Shown piece by piece: positions 45,327 to 54,350 of a stretch of 64,000 bases of DNA. Within the stretch, counting starts at the first letter, position 1, and every line of letters starts with the position of its first letter. A model generated the notes under the pieces. It ran no database searches, was not told the origin of the DNA, and saw only the letters and a list, made by a program, of their open reading frames with translations. The stretch comes from Ferruginibacter sp. (GTDB lineage Bacteria; Bacteroidota; Bacteroidia; Chitinophagales; Chitinophagaceae): assembly GCA_025362235.1 (NCBI GenBank), contig JANYGZ010000091.1, forward strand, positions 1 to 64,000. Direction: 5' to 3'. The translations under genes were made by a program, and so were the position numbers.

Positions 45327-47960
45327 ATGAAAGAAAAATCAGGCCGCCGGTCTTTTATTAAAAATGTAAGTATCGGCAGTATCGGTACTGCAATATTACC
45401 GGTAAGTTTTGCTGTTGCTGCCAGTTCACCTGGTGAAAATGAGCCAGTCCATAAACAATCTTCACAAAAAAATAAAAGGTTGTATAATACTGCCTACCAG
45501 GGCGAAAACCTTAACCGTGTTGCGTTTCCTGTTGGGGGGCTTGGCGCCGGTATGTTTTGTATGGAAGGTACAGGTGCTATTTCTCATGTGTCAGTTAGAA
45601 ATAAACCTGAAATATTTAATGAGCCCGGCATGTTTGCCGCCATTGCAGTTAAAGGAATAAATAACGGTGTTAAATTATTGGAAGGACCCGTACCCGACTG
45701 GAAAAAATTTGGCCAGCGGGATGCAGGCAATGGCTCTGGCGGCGCTACCACCGGCTTACCACATTTTCATCATGCATCGTTTACTCCAAAATTTCCTTTT
45801 GGTTACCTCGATATCAGCGATGATGATATACCCCTTGCAGTAAAAGTTACAGGATGGAGCCCTTTTATACCAACTGAAGATGATAATTCTGGCCTGCCCG
45901 TTGGTGCGATGGAATATCATTTTACCAATACGGGCAAATTGTCTATTGAAGCTGTATTTTCTTTTAATGCCAAAAATTTTTTAAAGATAGAGAAGGGTAA
46001 AAATTCAATACAACCACTGGACAATGGTTTTATTTTATCAGAAGCCGGAACAACCGAAAAGCCATACCCGGCAAACTTTGCAGTGTTTACAGATGATGCT
46101 GCAATTGTTGATTATTGCTGGTTCAGGGGTGGCTGGTGGGACCCCCTGACAATGGCATGGAATACCGTAAAAAGTGCAAAAGCAAAGGCTGTTGCACCTG
46201 TTGATAAAGATGCTCCCGGAGCTTCTTTATTTGTGCCGTTTACCTTTGCTGCCGGTAAAGAAAAAACTATAAGGGTAATGATGGCCTGGTACTGTCCCGA
46301 CTCTGAACAAACCCATGGAGAAATGGGTAAAAGAAAAGAAAATTGTGACCCTGCTTCTGGCTGCTGCAATTCGCCCGCAGATATTGGGCTAGATAAATAT
46401 GATAAAGATTTTGATGGCAAATTTTATAAACCATGGTACAGCAGCCGGTTTAAAAGCATTGAAGAAGTGGTTGCTTACTGGAAACAACAATATGTACTGT
46501 TGAGAAAAAATTCATTGTTATTTACCAATGCTTTTTATGCAAGCACATTGCCACCGGAAGTAATTGAAGTAGTGGCCGCCAATCTTACCATATTAAAATC
46601 GCCTACCATGATGCGTCAGTATGATGGCCGCCTGTGGAATTTTGAGGGCTGTGGCGATGACTGGGGTTGTTGCCATGGCAGCTGCACACATGTGTGGAAT
46701 TATGCACAGGCAGTACCGCATTTATTTCCAGCATTAGAAAGAAGTTTGCGCAACACCGAGTTTTGTGAAAACCAGGATGAAAAAGGGCACCAGAATTTCA
46801 GGGCGGTGTTGCCTATAAAACCTGCCAGCCACGATTTTCATTCGGCCGCAGACGGACAGTTAGGCGGCATTATAAAAGTGTATCGTGAATGGCGTGTGAG
46901 TGGTGACAGCAACTGGTTGAAAAAAATATTTCCGATGGTACAAAAAAGTATGGATTACTGTATTGCTACCTGGGACCCCCGTTATGTGGGCGTAATAGAA
47001 GAGCCGCATCACAATACATATGATATAGAATTTTGGGGGCCTGATGGAATGCATACGAGTTTTTATATTGGTGCTTTACAGGCCATCATTGCAATGGGTA
47101 AATATTTGGGCAAGGATGTATCTACTTACCAGCAGTTGCATACCCGTGCAAAAAAAATGATAGAAACAGTTTTGTATGACGGAGAATATTTTATTCAGCA
47201 AATAAAAGTAGATGGGCTTACTGCAAAAAATCCAGCTACGGAAAAATCCTTTGGCGGCGAATATTCCAAAGAAGCAAAAGACCTGCTCGAAAAAGAAGGC
47301 CCTAAATACCAATATGGAAAAGGCTGCTTATCGGATGGCATATTAGGTGCATGGATTGGCCGTATGTGCGGACTGGAAGATACTATTGATACTACAAAAA
47401 TCACCAGCCATTTAAAAGCGGTGTATAAATATAACCTCAAAGAAAATTTAAGTGAGCATGCCAATCCGCAAAGGCCTTCGTATGCAATGGGCAATGAAGG
47501 CGGCCTGTTATTGTGTACCTGGCCAAAAGGTGGAAAGCTTTCTTTACCCTTTGTGTACAGCGATGAAGTATGGACGGGTATCGAGCACCAGGTAGCATCG
47601 CATTTGATATTGATGGGCCATGTAAATGAAGGGCTTGAAATTTTGCGTGTTTCGCGGAACCGTTATGACGGACGGATAAGAAACCCGTTTAATGAATATG
47701 AATGCGGGCATTGGTATGCCCGGGCCTTGTCAAGTTATGGCTACTTGCAGGCACTCACAGGTGTATGGTATGATGCAGTGGATAAGACGCTTTTTATCGA
47801 TTCAAAAGTGGGGGACTTCACCAGTTTTATTTCAACAGAAACGGGCTTTGGTACCGTAACACTAAAAGCCGGTAAACCTTCAGTGAATGTGGTGTACGGC
47901 AATATTGATATTGAAAAAGTGAAACTGCCAGGGAATACCATTTTGTTTAATAAAATTTAA
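45327..47960 (+). CDS. GH116-family beta-glycosidase with Tat signal
   Basis: The 877-residue protein begins GRRSFIKNVSIGSIGTAIL, a twin-arginine (Tat) signal, so it is exported folded. The GH116 family includes human GBA2 glucosylceramidase and archaeal/bacterial beta-glucosidases and beta-xylosidases. Marks are FPVGGLGAGMFCMEGTG near the N-terminus, the DDWGCCHGSCTHVWNYAQAVPHLFP stretch, and EPHHNTYDIEFWGPDGM near 557-574, likely the nucleophile region. A SDGILGAW segment near 670 is likely the acid/base region. Family length is normal. An unusual feature is the number of Cys (CDPASGCC, WGCCHGSC). The FKBP-like gene follows by 9 bases and is probably co-transcribed. Confidence 0.88.
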   Translation: MKEKSGRRSFIKNVSIGSIGTAILPVSFAVAASSPGENEPVHKQSSQKNKRLYNTAYQGENLNRVAFPVGGLGAGMFCMEGTGAISHVSVRNKPEIFNEPGMFAAIAVKGINNGVKLLEGPVPDWKKFGQRDAGNGSGGATTGLPHFHHASFTPKFPFGYLDISDDDIPLAVKVTGWSPFIPTEDDNSGLPVGAMEYHFTNTGKLSIEAVFSFNAKNFLKIEKGKNSIQPLDNGFILSEAGTTEKPYPANFAVFTDDAAIVDYCWFRGGWWDPLTMAWNTVKSAKAKAVAPVDKDAPGASLFVPFTFAAGKEKTIRVMMAWYCPDSEQTHGEMGKRKENCDPASGCCNSPADIGLDKYDKDFDGKFYKPWYSSRFKSIEEVVAYWKQQYVLLRKNSLLFTNAFYASTLPPEVIEVVAANLTILKSPTMMRQYDGRLWNFEGCGDDWGCCHGSCTHVWNYAQAVPHLFPALERSLRNTEFCENQDEKGHQNFRAVLPIKPASHDFHSAADGQLGGIIKVYREWRVSGDSNWLKKIFPMVQKSMDYCIATWDPRYVGVIEEPHHNTYDIEFWGPDGMHTSFYIGALQAIIAMGKYLGKDVSTYQQLHTRAKKMIETVLYDGEYFIQQIKVDGLTAKNPATEKSFGGEYSKEAKDLLEKEGPKYQYGKGCLSDGILGAWIGRMCGLEDTIDTTKITSHLKAVYKYNLKENLSEHANPQRPSYAMGNEGGLLLCTWPKGGKLSLPFVYSDEVWTGIEHQVASHLILMGHVNEGLEILRVSRNRYDGRIRNPFNEYECGHWYARALSSYGYLQALTGVWYDAVDKTLFIDSKVGDFTSFISTETGFGTVTLKAGKPSVNVVYGNIDIEKVKLPGNTILFNKI

Positions 47961-47969
47961 AATACACAT

Positions 47970-48296
47970 ATGCATGTTGAAAAAAATACGGTTGTATCGC
48001 TGCGGTATATTTTGAAAAATGCTGCCGGTGAAATTATGGAAGACAATACCAACGCTGCTGTATTGGAGTATTTACATGGAGTGGGTAACCTGCTGCCCTC
48101 ACTTGAAGCCGCTGTTGCAGGGCTTGGTATAAAAGATAAAAAAATATTTTCACTAAGTGACGAAGAACTGCAGGGCGAATTTATTTTTGACGTTACCATC
48201 GACAATATCCGTGAGGCTACTAAGGACGAAATTGAAAATGGCCTCCCTGTTAAAAAAAGCGCCGATAATAATTGTGGCCCTAGTTGCTGTTGCTGA
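47970..48296 (+). CDS. FKBP/SlyD-like protein with C-terminal Cys cluster
   Basis: This 108-residue protein starts like a SlyD/FKBP peptidyl-prolyl isomerase (KNTVVSLRYILKNAAGEIMEDNT, YLHGVGNLLPSLEAAVAGL). The flap domain is very short or missing, and some active-site aromatics of FKBPs are replaced. It ends in NNCGPSCCC, a short metal-binding-like tail, reminiscent of the His/Cys-rich tail of SlyD. Isomerase activity is doubtful; a metal or folding role is a guess. It lies 9 bases after the GH116 gene. Confidence 0.72.
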   Translation: MHVEKNTVVSLRYILKNAAGEIMEDNTNAAVLEYLHGVGNLLPSLEAAVAGLGIKDKKIFSLSDEELQGEFIFDVTIDNIREATKDEIENGLPVKKSADNNCGPSCCC

Positions 48297-48446
48297 TTTT
48301 TTACATTAAGATAAAAAAATTATAGCCAGTTTTTCCGATGATGGATTGAAATACTGGGAACAATCTTTTAATTTCAAAAAAAATAATGTTCGTAGATTCG
48401 ATAATACAAACGTTTGAGGCATTCATCCTAATAACTAACTTCTAAA

Positions 48447-49211
48447 ATGTTAAATATTGAAACAGCCAAATTAAAGACTTTACTCCCATTTGGTGGCGCA
48501 ATACTAATATTTTGGGGAGTTTTAAAATTGACTATTTATTATAATGCGTTTAATATACAAATAAATTCATTTTTAGAATTTTCCGAAATAATTACTGCTT
48601 TCTTAAATGACATAATCTATATATCATTTTTAATTTTTATAGTATCATTTTTTGATTTTATAACCACCAGCACTACAGATACTAAAGAAAGTAACAATTA
48701 TTTAGATTCTTATATTTTAGAAAATAACTTCAAGCGAAGATTGAAAATGGCATTTAAAAAATTCTCAATTATACTTGTAATAAATATAGTTCTATTAATA
48801 ATTTACCTAATTATGAAATTTGTAAAGAAATCTCATGATGGTTATGCTTTAGAGAGTCTAATTATTTTGGATTTTCAAATTATTATTGGAGTCTTACTTT
48901 TTGAATATAAAAGAAGGCACTTTTTGTTTTATGGCAAAAAATTAAGCCCATCAGTTTCAAATTTAATTCTGTATTTTATAATTATAACTCTTATGTTAAT
49001 TAATACAACTATAGATGAAATTAGAAATGTAAAAAATAATAAAAAGTATCTTAACACAAGCTTTGTAACAACTAAAGCTGAAATCATTTCTGATAGTTTT
49101 CATTATTTTATTGGAAAAACAAAGAACTATTTATTTTTTTATGATGAAAAATTAAATAAAACAATAATATATCCTATGACTGAAATTAAGCAATTAAACT
49201 TTGCAAGATAA
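48447..49211 (+). CDS. Unrecognised membrane protein, about five segments
   Basis: I do not recognise a family. The 254-residue protein has hydrophobic segments near residues 12-32, 45-70, 100-125, 140-158 and 172-190, then a soluble tail ending in YPMTEIKQLNFAR. Base composition is visibly more AT-rich than its neighbours, and it lies between the GH116 unit and a toxin-antitoxin pair, which suggests an acquired gene. No promoter is evident. Confidence 0.65.
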   Translation: MLNIETAKLKTLLPFGGAILIFWGVLKLTIYYNAFNIQINSFLEFSEIITAFLNDIIYISFLIFIVSFFDFITTSTTDTKESNNYLDSYILENNFKRRLKMAFKKFSIILVINIVLLIIYLIMKFVKKSHDGYALESLIILDFQIIIGVLLFEYKRRHFLFYGKKLSPSVSNLILYFIIITLMLINTTIDEIRNVKNNKKYLNTSFVTTKAEIISDSFHYFIGKTKNYLFFYDEKLNKTIIYPMTEIKQLNFAR

Positions 49212-49378
49212 CAACCCCTCTGACGCAGGAGTGAAGTGTGGCTAAGTGCGTTGGTATTCCTGTGCCAGTTATTTCTAATCTGCAAGCATTCCAAAATTAA
49301 AATAACACAGGAGTAATTGCGAAGTACAGGAAACCAAACATCTTTGCCCACCCTTAATTTGCCTTATTGATTATTTCA

Positions 49379-49693
49379 TCAGTATTTAAACTTTGCCGGG
49401 TTTTGTTTCATTCCCCAAAAAAGCAATATCACTATCTGCTTTTTTTGTGGCTTGTAGTGATATATAAGTTGCGTATGTTTATCCAGTATGCCAATACGTA
49501 CATTTTTTCTTTTAACAGAAGGGCGGCACATTTCAGGATAACGTTTCAATACATATAACATTTCTTCTGTGCGCTGTATAAATTTATCCACTTCTTTTTC
49601 TGTCCATTGCTGCCGCAGCCAGGCTATAATTTTGTGGAAAGATATTTTGGCACTGTCTGTCCAGAGTATTTCCTGTACGGCATCTGCTGTCAT
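49379..49693 (-). CDS. RelE/ParE-type toxin
   Basis: This 104-residue protein has the RelE/ParE pattern: ILWTDSAKISFHKIIAWLRQQWTEKEVDKFI, YPEMCRPSVKRKNVRIGIL, HTQLIYHYKP and IVILLFWGMKQNP. Members cut mRNA on the ribosome or poison gyrase. Its ATG overlaps the antitoxin stop by 4 bases. The residues needed for mRNA cleavage cannot be assigned confidently, so either activity is possible. Confidence 0.88.
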   Translation of the reverse strand: MTADAVQEILWTDSAKISFHKIIAWLRQQWTEKEVDKFIQRTEEMLYVLKRYPEMCRPSVKRKNVRIGILDKHTQLIYHYKPQKKQIVILLFWGMKQNPAKFKY

Positions 49694-49920
49694 TTCTTAT
49701 ATTTTTTCATTACTTCTTCATGGGATGTCAGCTTGCCTGCTTTCATTTCTGTCAACGATTTATCTATCGCCTTTTGTTGTTCCTCACCAATCTCGTCCCA
49801 CCAATCCGTTTGTTCTTCCATAAATGTTTTTACTACAGTCAATACCGTTTTTTTTTGCTTCACATTTAACCGAGGCAGGTATTGTTCTATTTCTTTATCT
49901 AATGATTTTGCGGCACTCAT
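49690..49920 (-). CDS. Antitoxin of the RelE/ParE-type pair
   Basis: This 76-residue protein precedes the toxin. It has a helical, charged N-half (KEIEQYLPRLNVKQKKTVLTVVKTFMEE) and a C-half ending SHEEVMKKYKK, typical of antitoxins of this class in Bacteroidota (addiction module protein type). It probably represses its own operon, though the DNA-binding fold is not obvious. Confidence 0.82.
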   Translation of the reverse strand: MSAAKSLDKEIEQYLPRLNVKQKKTVLTVVKTFMEEQTDWWDEIGEEQQKAIDKSLTEMKAGKLTSHEEVMKKYKK

Positions 49921-50073
49921 AATTATTGTGTTTTTACAAATTTACTTTTTTTATCTATCCAAACGGATGATGTTTTTACAGGCGAGCTTTTCAAAGTATC
50001 GGTTTGGTGTATGCCATTATGTTCGGTGCTGTAAGTATATTTATGGCCTGCATTTAAACATCATTAAGCTTAT

Positions 50074-51738
50074 TTACCAATCCTTCTCTGGTTTGTTTGG
50101 CGATGCCACATCTACTTTTCTTAATTTATTCTGCAGGTTTTTTTCCTGTTGTAACAGCGCCTTTAATTTTTCTTCCGCTTCTTTTTGAGTCATTTTAGAA
50201 GGCTGTGGTTTGGGCTCTTGCGGTTTATCTTCCTGCTTTTGCTGTTTATTTTTCTGTTTAGGGTCGTCTTTGGGTTTCTGCTTTTGCTGTTGTTCCTGTT
50301 GCTGCTGCAAAGCTTTTTGCAGGTTAAACCTTGCGTCTTCGTCTGCAGGGTCCAGTCGCAATACTTTTTTATATGCATCGATACATTCAGGTAGTTGCTT
50401 TTTATTTTGCAATGCAACACCCTTGTTGTACCATGTGCCGGATTGTTCGCTTTTTGATTTGGTATTTTTTATTGCTGCATCATAAGCCTTCAGTGCTTCC
50501 GCGGTATCACCTTTTTTATATAAGGCATTGCCCAGGTTATATTGCGCCTTTTCGTTGGCAGGGTCATTATCTATAACCTGTTTATAATTTTCAGCAGCTA
50601 CACTATATTCTTTTTTATTATAGGCATCGTTGCCATTTTTAATAAGTGTATTATTTTTTTGTGCAAATAAAACAGCAGGTAATAAAAATAATAGCAACAA
50701 TGCTGCCTGTTTTTTGCTGGTTGCTTTTGCTTTTTTTGTAATTGCTTTTACTTCGGGGATAAAAAATTCAGCCAGTAATAATACCAGCACGACACCCAAA
50801 AACCAGGGGAAAAAATTGCGGTAATTCACCAATGAATTTTCTGATATTGAACGTTGGCCCATGGCCTTTAATTGCGAATCTATCTTGTCTATCTTGTCTG
50901 CCACTTCATCTGTATTAGTGAAAAGCTGGTATATGCCATTGCCATTTGCTGCAATATTTTTTAGTTCTTCTTCATTCAGTTTTGTTATTACGGGTATGCC
51001 TGCTGCATCTGTTTTGGTTTCATTGGTAGCAGGGTCAATAATAGTAGTGCCTTCAGGCGACCCGATACCAATGGTGTTGACCGATACACCTTCGCCTGCC
51101 AATACCTGGGTTGTTTTTACAGCGGCTTCATCATGGTCTTCGCCGTCACTTATCAATATTATTGCCTTATACTTTTTTTCGGGTGTGTTAAAAGCAGCAG
51201 CACACATTTTTAATGCATCGCCAATAACTGTTCCCTGCGTTGGCACCACATCGGTTGTGGCAGATGATAAATACATTTTAGCGGCTGAATGGTCAGTAGT
51301 TAAAGGCATTTGCAAATAGGCCCTTCCTGCAAAAACCACGATGCCAATTCTGTCATCTGGTAATTTATCAATCAGTTTTGCAATCAATTGCTTCGCCCTT
51401 TCCAGCCGGTTTGGTTTTATATCTTCTGCTAGCATACTCTTGCTCACATCTAAAGCAATCATTACATCGATGCCATTTCTGTTTACCATGGTATTGCCCT
51501 GTGGTTTGCGTGGATTGGCCAATGCAATTACACCAATTGCAAATGCCAGTACAATCAAACAAAACTTTATAAAAAACCTGCCGGGGCTATACCCTTTGAT
51601 TAACTGGTTCACCAAAGCCGGGTCTCCAATTTTTTTGATGGTTTTTTTCTTATACCGAATTACAAAAGCATACAATACTATCATCAACGGAATAGCCGTC
51701 AATGCCCATAAATATTCAATATGTTGAAATTGAAACAT
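50074..51738 (-). CDS. VWA-domain membrane protein fused to TPR repeats (BatB/BatC-like)
   Basis: This 554-residue protein combines an aerotolerance BatB part with a BatC part. Residues 10-27 and 55-73 are membrane segments, the VWA domain has a MIDAS DVSKS at 97-101, a third segment lies near 305-325, and a signal-like stretch (AALLLLFLLPAVLF) is near 345-359. TPR repeats follow (YNLGNALYKKGDTAEALKAYDAAI, WYNKGVALQNKKQLPECIDAYKKVL), then a Gln/Lys-rich low-complexity region and a coiled tail. Bat proteins relate to oxidative-stress tolerance and chaperone-like assembly, but the mechanism is unclear. The other bat genes (batA, moxR) are not adjacent. Confidence 0.88.
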   Translation of the reverse strand: MFQFQHIEYLWALTAIPLMIVLYAFVIRYKKKTIKKIGDPALVNQLIKGYSPGRFFIKFCLIVLAFAIGVIALANPRKPQGNTMVNRNGIDVMIALDVSKSMLAEDIKPNRLERAKQLIAKLIDKLPDDRIGIVVFAGRAYLQMPLTTDHSAAKMYLSSATTDVVPTQGTVIGDALKMCAAAFNTPEKKYKAIILISDGEDHDEAAVKTTQVLAGEGVSVNTIGIGSPEGTTIIDPATNETKTDAAGIPVITKLNEEELKNIAANGNGIYQLFTNTDEVADKIDKIDSQLKAMGQRSISENSLVNYRNFFPWFLGVVLVLLLAEFFIPEVKAITKKAKATSKKQAALLLLFLLPAVLFAQKNNTLIKNGNDAYNKKEYSVAAENYKQVIDNDPANEKAQYNLGNALYKKGDTAEALKAYDAAIKNTKSKSEQSGTWYNKGVALQNKKQLPECIDAYKKVLRLDPADEDARFNLQKALQQQQEQQQKQKPKDDPKQKNKQQKQEDKPQEPKPQPSKMTQKEAEEKLKALLQQEKNLQNKLRKVDVASPNKPEKDW

Positions 51739-51773
51739 ATACTTCTTTTATCTTTTAACCAGGTGCAGTAGGA

Positions 51774-51882
51774 GTACATTCTAAATTGTCGAAGTAACCA
51801 GTGGTTGGTAGGGCGCAACCACGGCTTAGCCTCGGCAGGTGTCCCCACCGGCCGAAACCAGAAGCGACAATTTGGAATGCAC
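51774..51882. repeat. 109-bp GC-rich imperfect inverted-repeat element
   Basis: Terminal arms (51774-51791 and 51865-51882) match at 16 of 18 positions. The interior is GC-rich with two hairpins (for example GTGGTTG with CAACCAC). It lies between the VWA gene and the beta-lactamase gene and has no coding capacity. It looks like a small non-autonomous element or structured leader. Confidence 0.6.
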
Positions 51883-51992
51883 CCATCAGCAGGACAGGAT
51901 ACTTATTTTATTTACATTCAAAAATATCATCTTTACCGGTGCTTCGCTGTGAAAACAATCACAATTTACTTATCAGCATATTTTATAACAAC

Positions 51993-52817
51993 TCACATCC
52001 GTCCATTAAAAAATCCCAGCTGTTTTAATATTCCTTTGGTGATATTTAACCTTACGGTTTTCATATCAATAGCTGCATTGGCAGATTTTACAACCGTTAC
52101 AAAAAAATAAGGATGCCGGTTTTCTTCTATCCAGCCTACCACCCAGCCAATATTATTATTTTTTTCATCAAAACCCCAGCCTGTTTTATAATATAAGCCA
52201 TACGCATTATTTTCTTCCTGCTTCATTACATCACGAACAATTTGCTGTGTTCTTTTTTGAAAAGGTAACTGGTCAAAATAAAGGCGCTTAACCAGGCCCA
52301 ATTGTTCATCAGCAGAAATCTTCAGGTCATTATTGAGCCAAAAGCTATCAATTATATTGCCGATATTTTTATTGCCATAACCCAGGGAATCTAACCAAAG
52401 CTGCATTGTATCTTTCCCTATACGCCTGGCTACTTCCTGGTAATATGGTACACAGCTTACTTTAAATGCCTGCTCCATCGTCATGTCTTTATTCCAGTCT
52501 TCATTGCTGCGTTTAATACCGTCCCATTTAATTACCATTTTTTCATCTGTAATTATACCTGTTTCCAAACCAATTAGAGAGTTTGCGATTTTAAAAGTAG
52601 AAGCTGGTAAAAACCTTGTAGTATCAAGCGTAAGATTGTAAACTGTTACTTTACCATCATTGTTACTGAGCATGGTAAAACATCCATCTACTTTATTATC
52701 ATCAAAATATTTTTTAAGGCTGTCGTCAACTTTTGCCCTGTTTACCGAGCAGGATGCAAATAACATACAAAATACAAAACAGGCAATTTTTGAAAGAGAT
52801 AGAAAAACGTTTTTCAT
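51993..52817 (-). CDS. Class D (OXA-type) beta-lactamase
   Basis: This 274-residue lipoprotein has signal peptide and lipobox FASC (Cys23). All class D motifs are present: STFK at 73-76 with the active serine, SCV at 121-123 (S-x-V), YGN at 147-149, and KTGWG at 211-215. SFWLNNDLKISADEQ, which contains the omega-loop Trp160, is also typical. It hydrolyses beta-lactams; the spectrum cannot be deduced. No integrase, IS or resistance island is near, so it looks like a resident chromosomal gene. Confidence 0.9.
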   Translation of the reverse strand: MKNVFLSLSKIACFVFCMLFASCSVNRAKVDDSLKKYFDDNKVDGCFTMLSNNDGKVTVYNLTLDTTRFLPASTFKIANSLIGLETGIITDEKMVIKWDGIKRSNEDWNKDMTMEQAFKVSCVPYYQEVARRIGKDTMQLWLDSLGYGNKNIGNIIDSFWLNNDLKISADEQLGLVKRLYFDQLPFQKRTQQIVRDVMKQEENNAYGLYYKTGWGFDEKNNNIGWVVGWIEENRHPYFFVTVVKSANAAIDMKTVRLNITKGILKQLGFFNGRM

Positions 52818-52867
52818 TATGGGATAAGTATTTTTTTGCTGCTATTATAGTTTTTTTTTAAACCTTA

Positions 52868-53452
52868 TTATGGTTTTTGGTTTAAATGTTTTGCAGTTGC
52901 TTCAAGTGTTTCATAAAATGCTTCGCCATATTTTCTTGTCAATGCATCTTTTAAAAAAACATACACCGGAACTTTTAATTTTTTACCAAGGGTGCAGGCT
53001 GCACTGCAAAGGTCTTCCCGTGGTTCGTAGTTTACATAATCTGTTTGTTTGTTCCTGCTTTGTTTAATACGAATAGGAAACAGGTGACAGCTGATTGGTT
53101 TTTTCCATTGCACTTTACCATCATTGTAAGCCTGTTCAATTCCGCATTTTACAATCCCCATTTTATCTGTAATGCCATATACACAAACCTTGCTTTGAAT
53201 AGTGGGGGTTACCCAGCCAAATTCTTTATCATAAACATACTTTCCCTGCCGTTCCAATTCTTTTTTATTTTCTTCATCGAGATAAGGCAGCACAGCGTCA
53301 TATACTTCATTTATTTTTTCCAATTCTTCTTTGTTTAGGGGCGCCCCAGCGTCACCATCTACACAACATCCCCCCTTGCATTTATTAAGGTCGCAAACAA
53401 ATTGTTCATGCACAATTTCATCGCTTATTAGGATGTTATCTATCGCTATCAT
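52868..53452 (-). CDS. DUF3109 (YkgJ-like Cys-rich) protein
   Basis: This 194-residue protein has the Cys-rich cluster DLNKCKGGCCVDGDAGAP, later CGIEQA, ISCHLFPIR and LCSAACTLG. The spacing is that of DUF3109 and the related YkgJ zinc- or iron-binding family. The Cys set suggests an Fe-S or zinc site. The biological role is unknown. It is a single gene; a solo GACCTCACCC repeat lies in the gap upstream. Confidence 0.88.
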   Translation of the reverse strand: MIAIDNILISDEIVHEQFVCDLNKCKGGCCVDGDAGAPLNKEELEKINEVYDAVLPYLDEENKKELERQGKYVYDKEFGWVTPTIQSKVCVYGITDKMGIVKCGIEQAYNDGKVQWKKPISCHLFPIRIKQSRNKQTDYVNYEPREDLCSAACTLGKKLKVPVYVFLKDALTRKYGEAFYETLEATAKHLNQKP

Positions 53453-53520
53453 ATCAAATGCAAAAGTAAGGCAAAGCCCTTATCATTTTTAAGGCAATAT
53501 CAAATTATAGCATTTCGTTC

Positions 53521-53552
53521 GACCTCACCCAAACCCTCTCCAAAGGAGAGGG
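53521..53552. repeat. Solo copy of the DUF559-element end repeat
   Basis: This unit begins GACCTCACCC, like the leuS element ends, and contains a perfect 8-bp hairpin (53534-53541 with 53545-53552) with loop AAA. It is 32 bp and differs from the leuS repeats by a short deletion and a few substitutions. It lies between the DUF3109 gene and gldD, with no DUF559 gene beside it. Confidence 0.8.
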
Positions 53553-53637
53553 CTATAGAACCCTTTACAGCAAAGAGTTTCTATATTTTTCATTCTATTT
53601 AATGAAAAGAAATACAAAAAGATGGAGGTGGCTATTT

Positions 53638-54315
53638 TTACTTTCCTGTCCATTTAAAGGTGCTAATGATATGATCCATATCTGATTGCAAAAAATCCTG
53701 TACCGGTTTTAAGGAATCAGCATTGGGGGTTACATCAAAATACAAAGCACCACGAATAAAGTTTCTATTGGTATCACTTAAAAAGAATTGTTTGGCAGTA
53801 GCAGCATTGCCACCTACTTTAAAAAAAACACCACTAATGCCATTATCTGTATGTATTAAACTATCATTGATACTACTGGATACCACATTATTTTTATTGG
53901 TTAGCGTAAAAGCATCTGCTACCATTTTATCGAATACATTTATGGCAAACGAATCTTTATACTGGCCATTGGCCTGTTTAATTTTGTACAATGCGTTGCC
54001 GCCAATCTGCTTGTAACTTAAAAATATCCTTGCATGAAACTGCGGGAAATCAATATTTCGCCAATAAGAATTTTCGGGGTTATTATCGAAGTAAGTTGTA
54101 TCCTGTACAATATTTGCATATAACGGATATTCAAAACTATAAGGAAAGCCAGGCTGCTCAAATTTTTGATAGCTCCGTTGCGGAAGTTCAATGTTATAGT
54201 AGCCTCTTTTTTTTGAAACATAGGGCGAATTGCAGGCCGCAATAAATAGGCAACAGGCAATCAGTATAAAGCAATAAGAAGCCAGCTTATTGCACAGTAA
54301 CCATTTCTTTTGCAT
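53638..54315 (-). CDS. gldD: Gliding motility lipoprotein GldD
   Basis: GldD is one of the lipoproteins needed for gliding in Flavobacterium. The protein of about 225 residues from MQKKWLLCNKLASYC has a lipobox (IAAC), YYNIELPQRSYQKFEQPGFPY-type start and NIDFPQFHARIFLSYK in the body. It follows gldE and completes the conserved gldE-gldD pair. The start at 54339 (8 more residues) is less likely, since the signal peptide begins after the chosen Met. Confidence 0.9.
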   Translation of the reverse strand: MQKKWLLCNKLASYCFILIACCLFIAACNSPYVSKKRGYYNIELPQRSYQKFEQPGFPYSFEYPLYANIVQDTTYFDNNPENSYWRNIDFPQFHARIFLSYKQIGGNALYKIKQANGQYKDSFAINVFDKMVADAFTLTNKNNVVSSSINDSLIHTDNGISGVFFKVGGNAATAKQFFLSDTNRNFIRGALYFDVTPNADSLKPVQDFLQSDMDHIISTFKWTGK

Positions 54316-54350
54316 ATTCACCTCTTTGAAAATTTTCATTTGTGTAAACG

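Noticed and set aside
48297..48446. Frameshifted extension of the FKBP-like protein
   Set aside because: The Cys tail ends in a normal stop and the following bases show no FKBP similarity in any frame.
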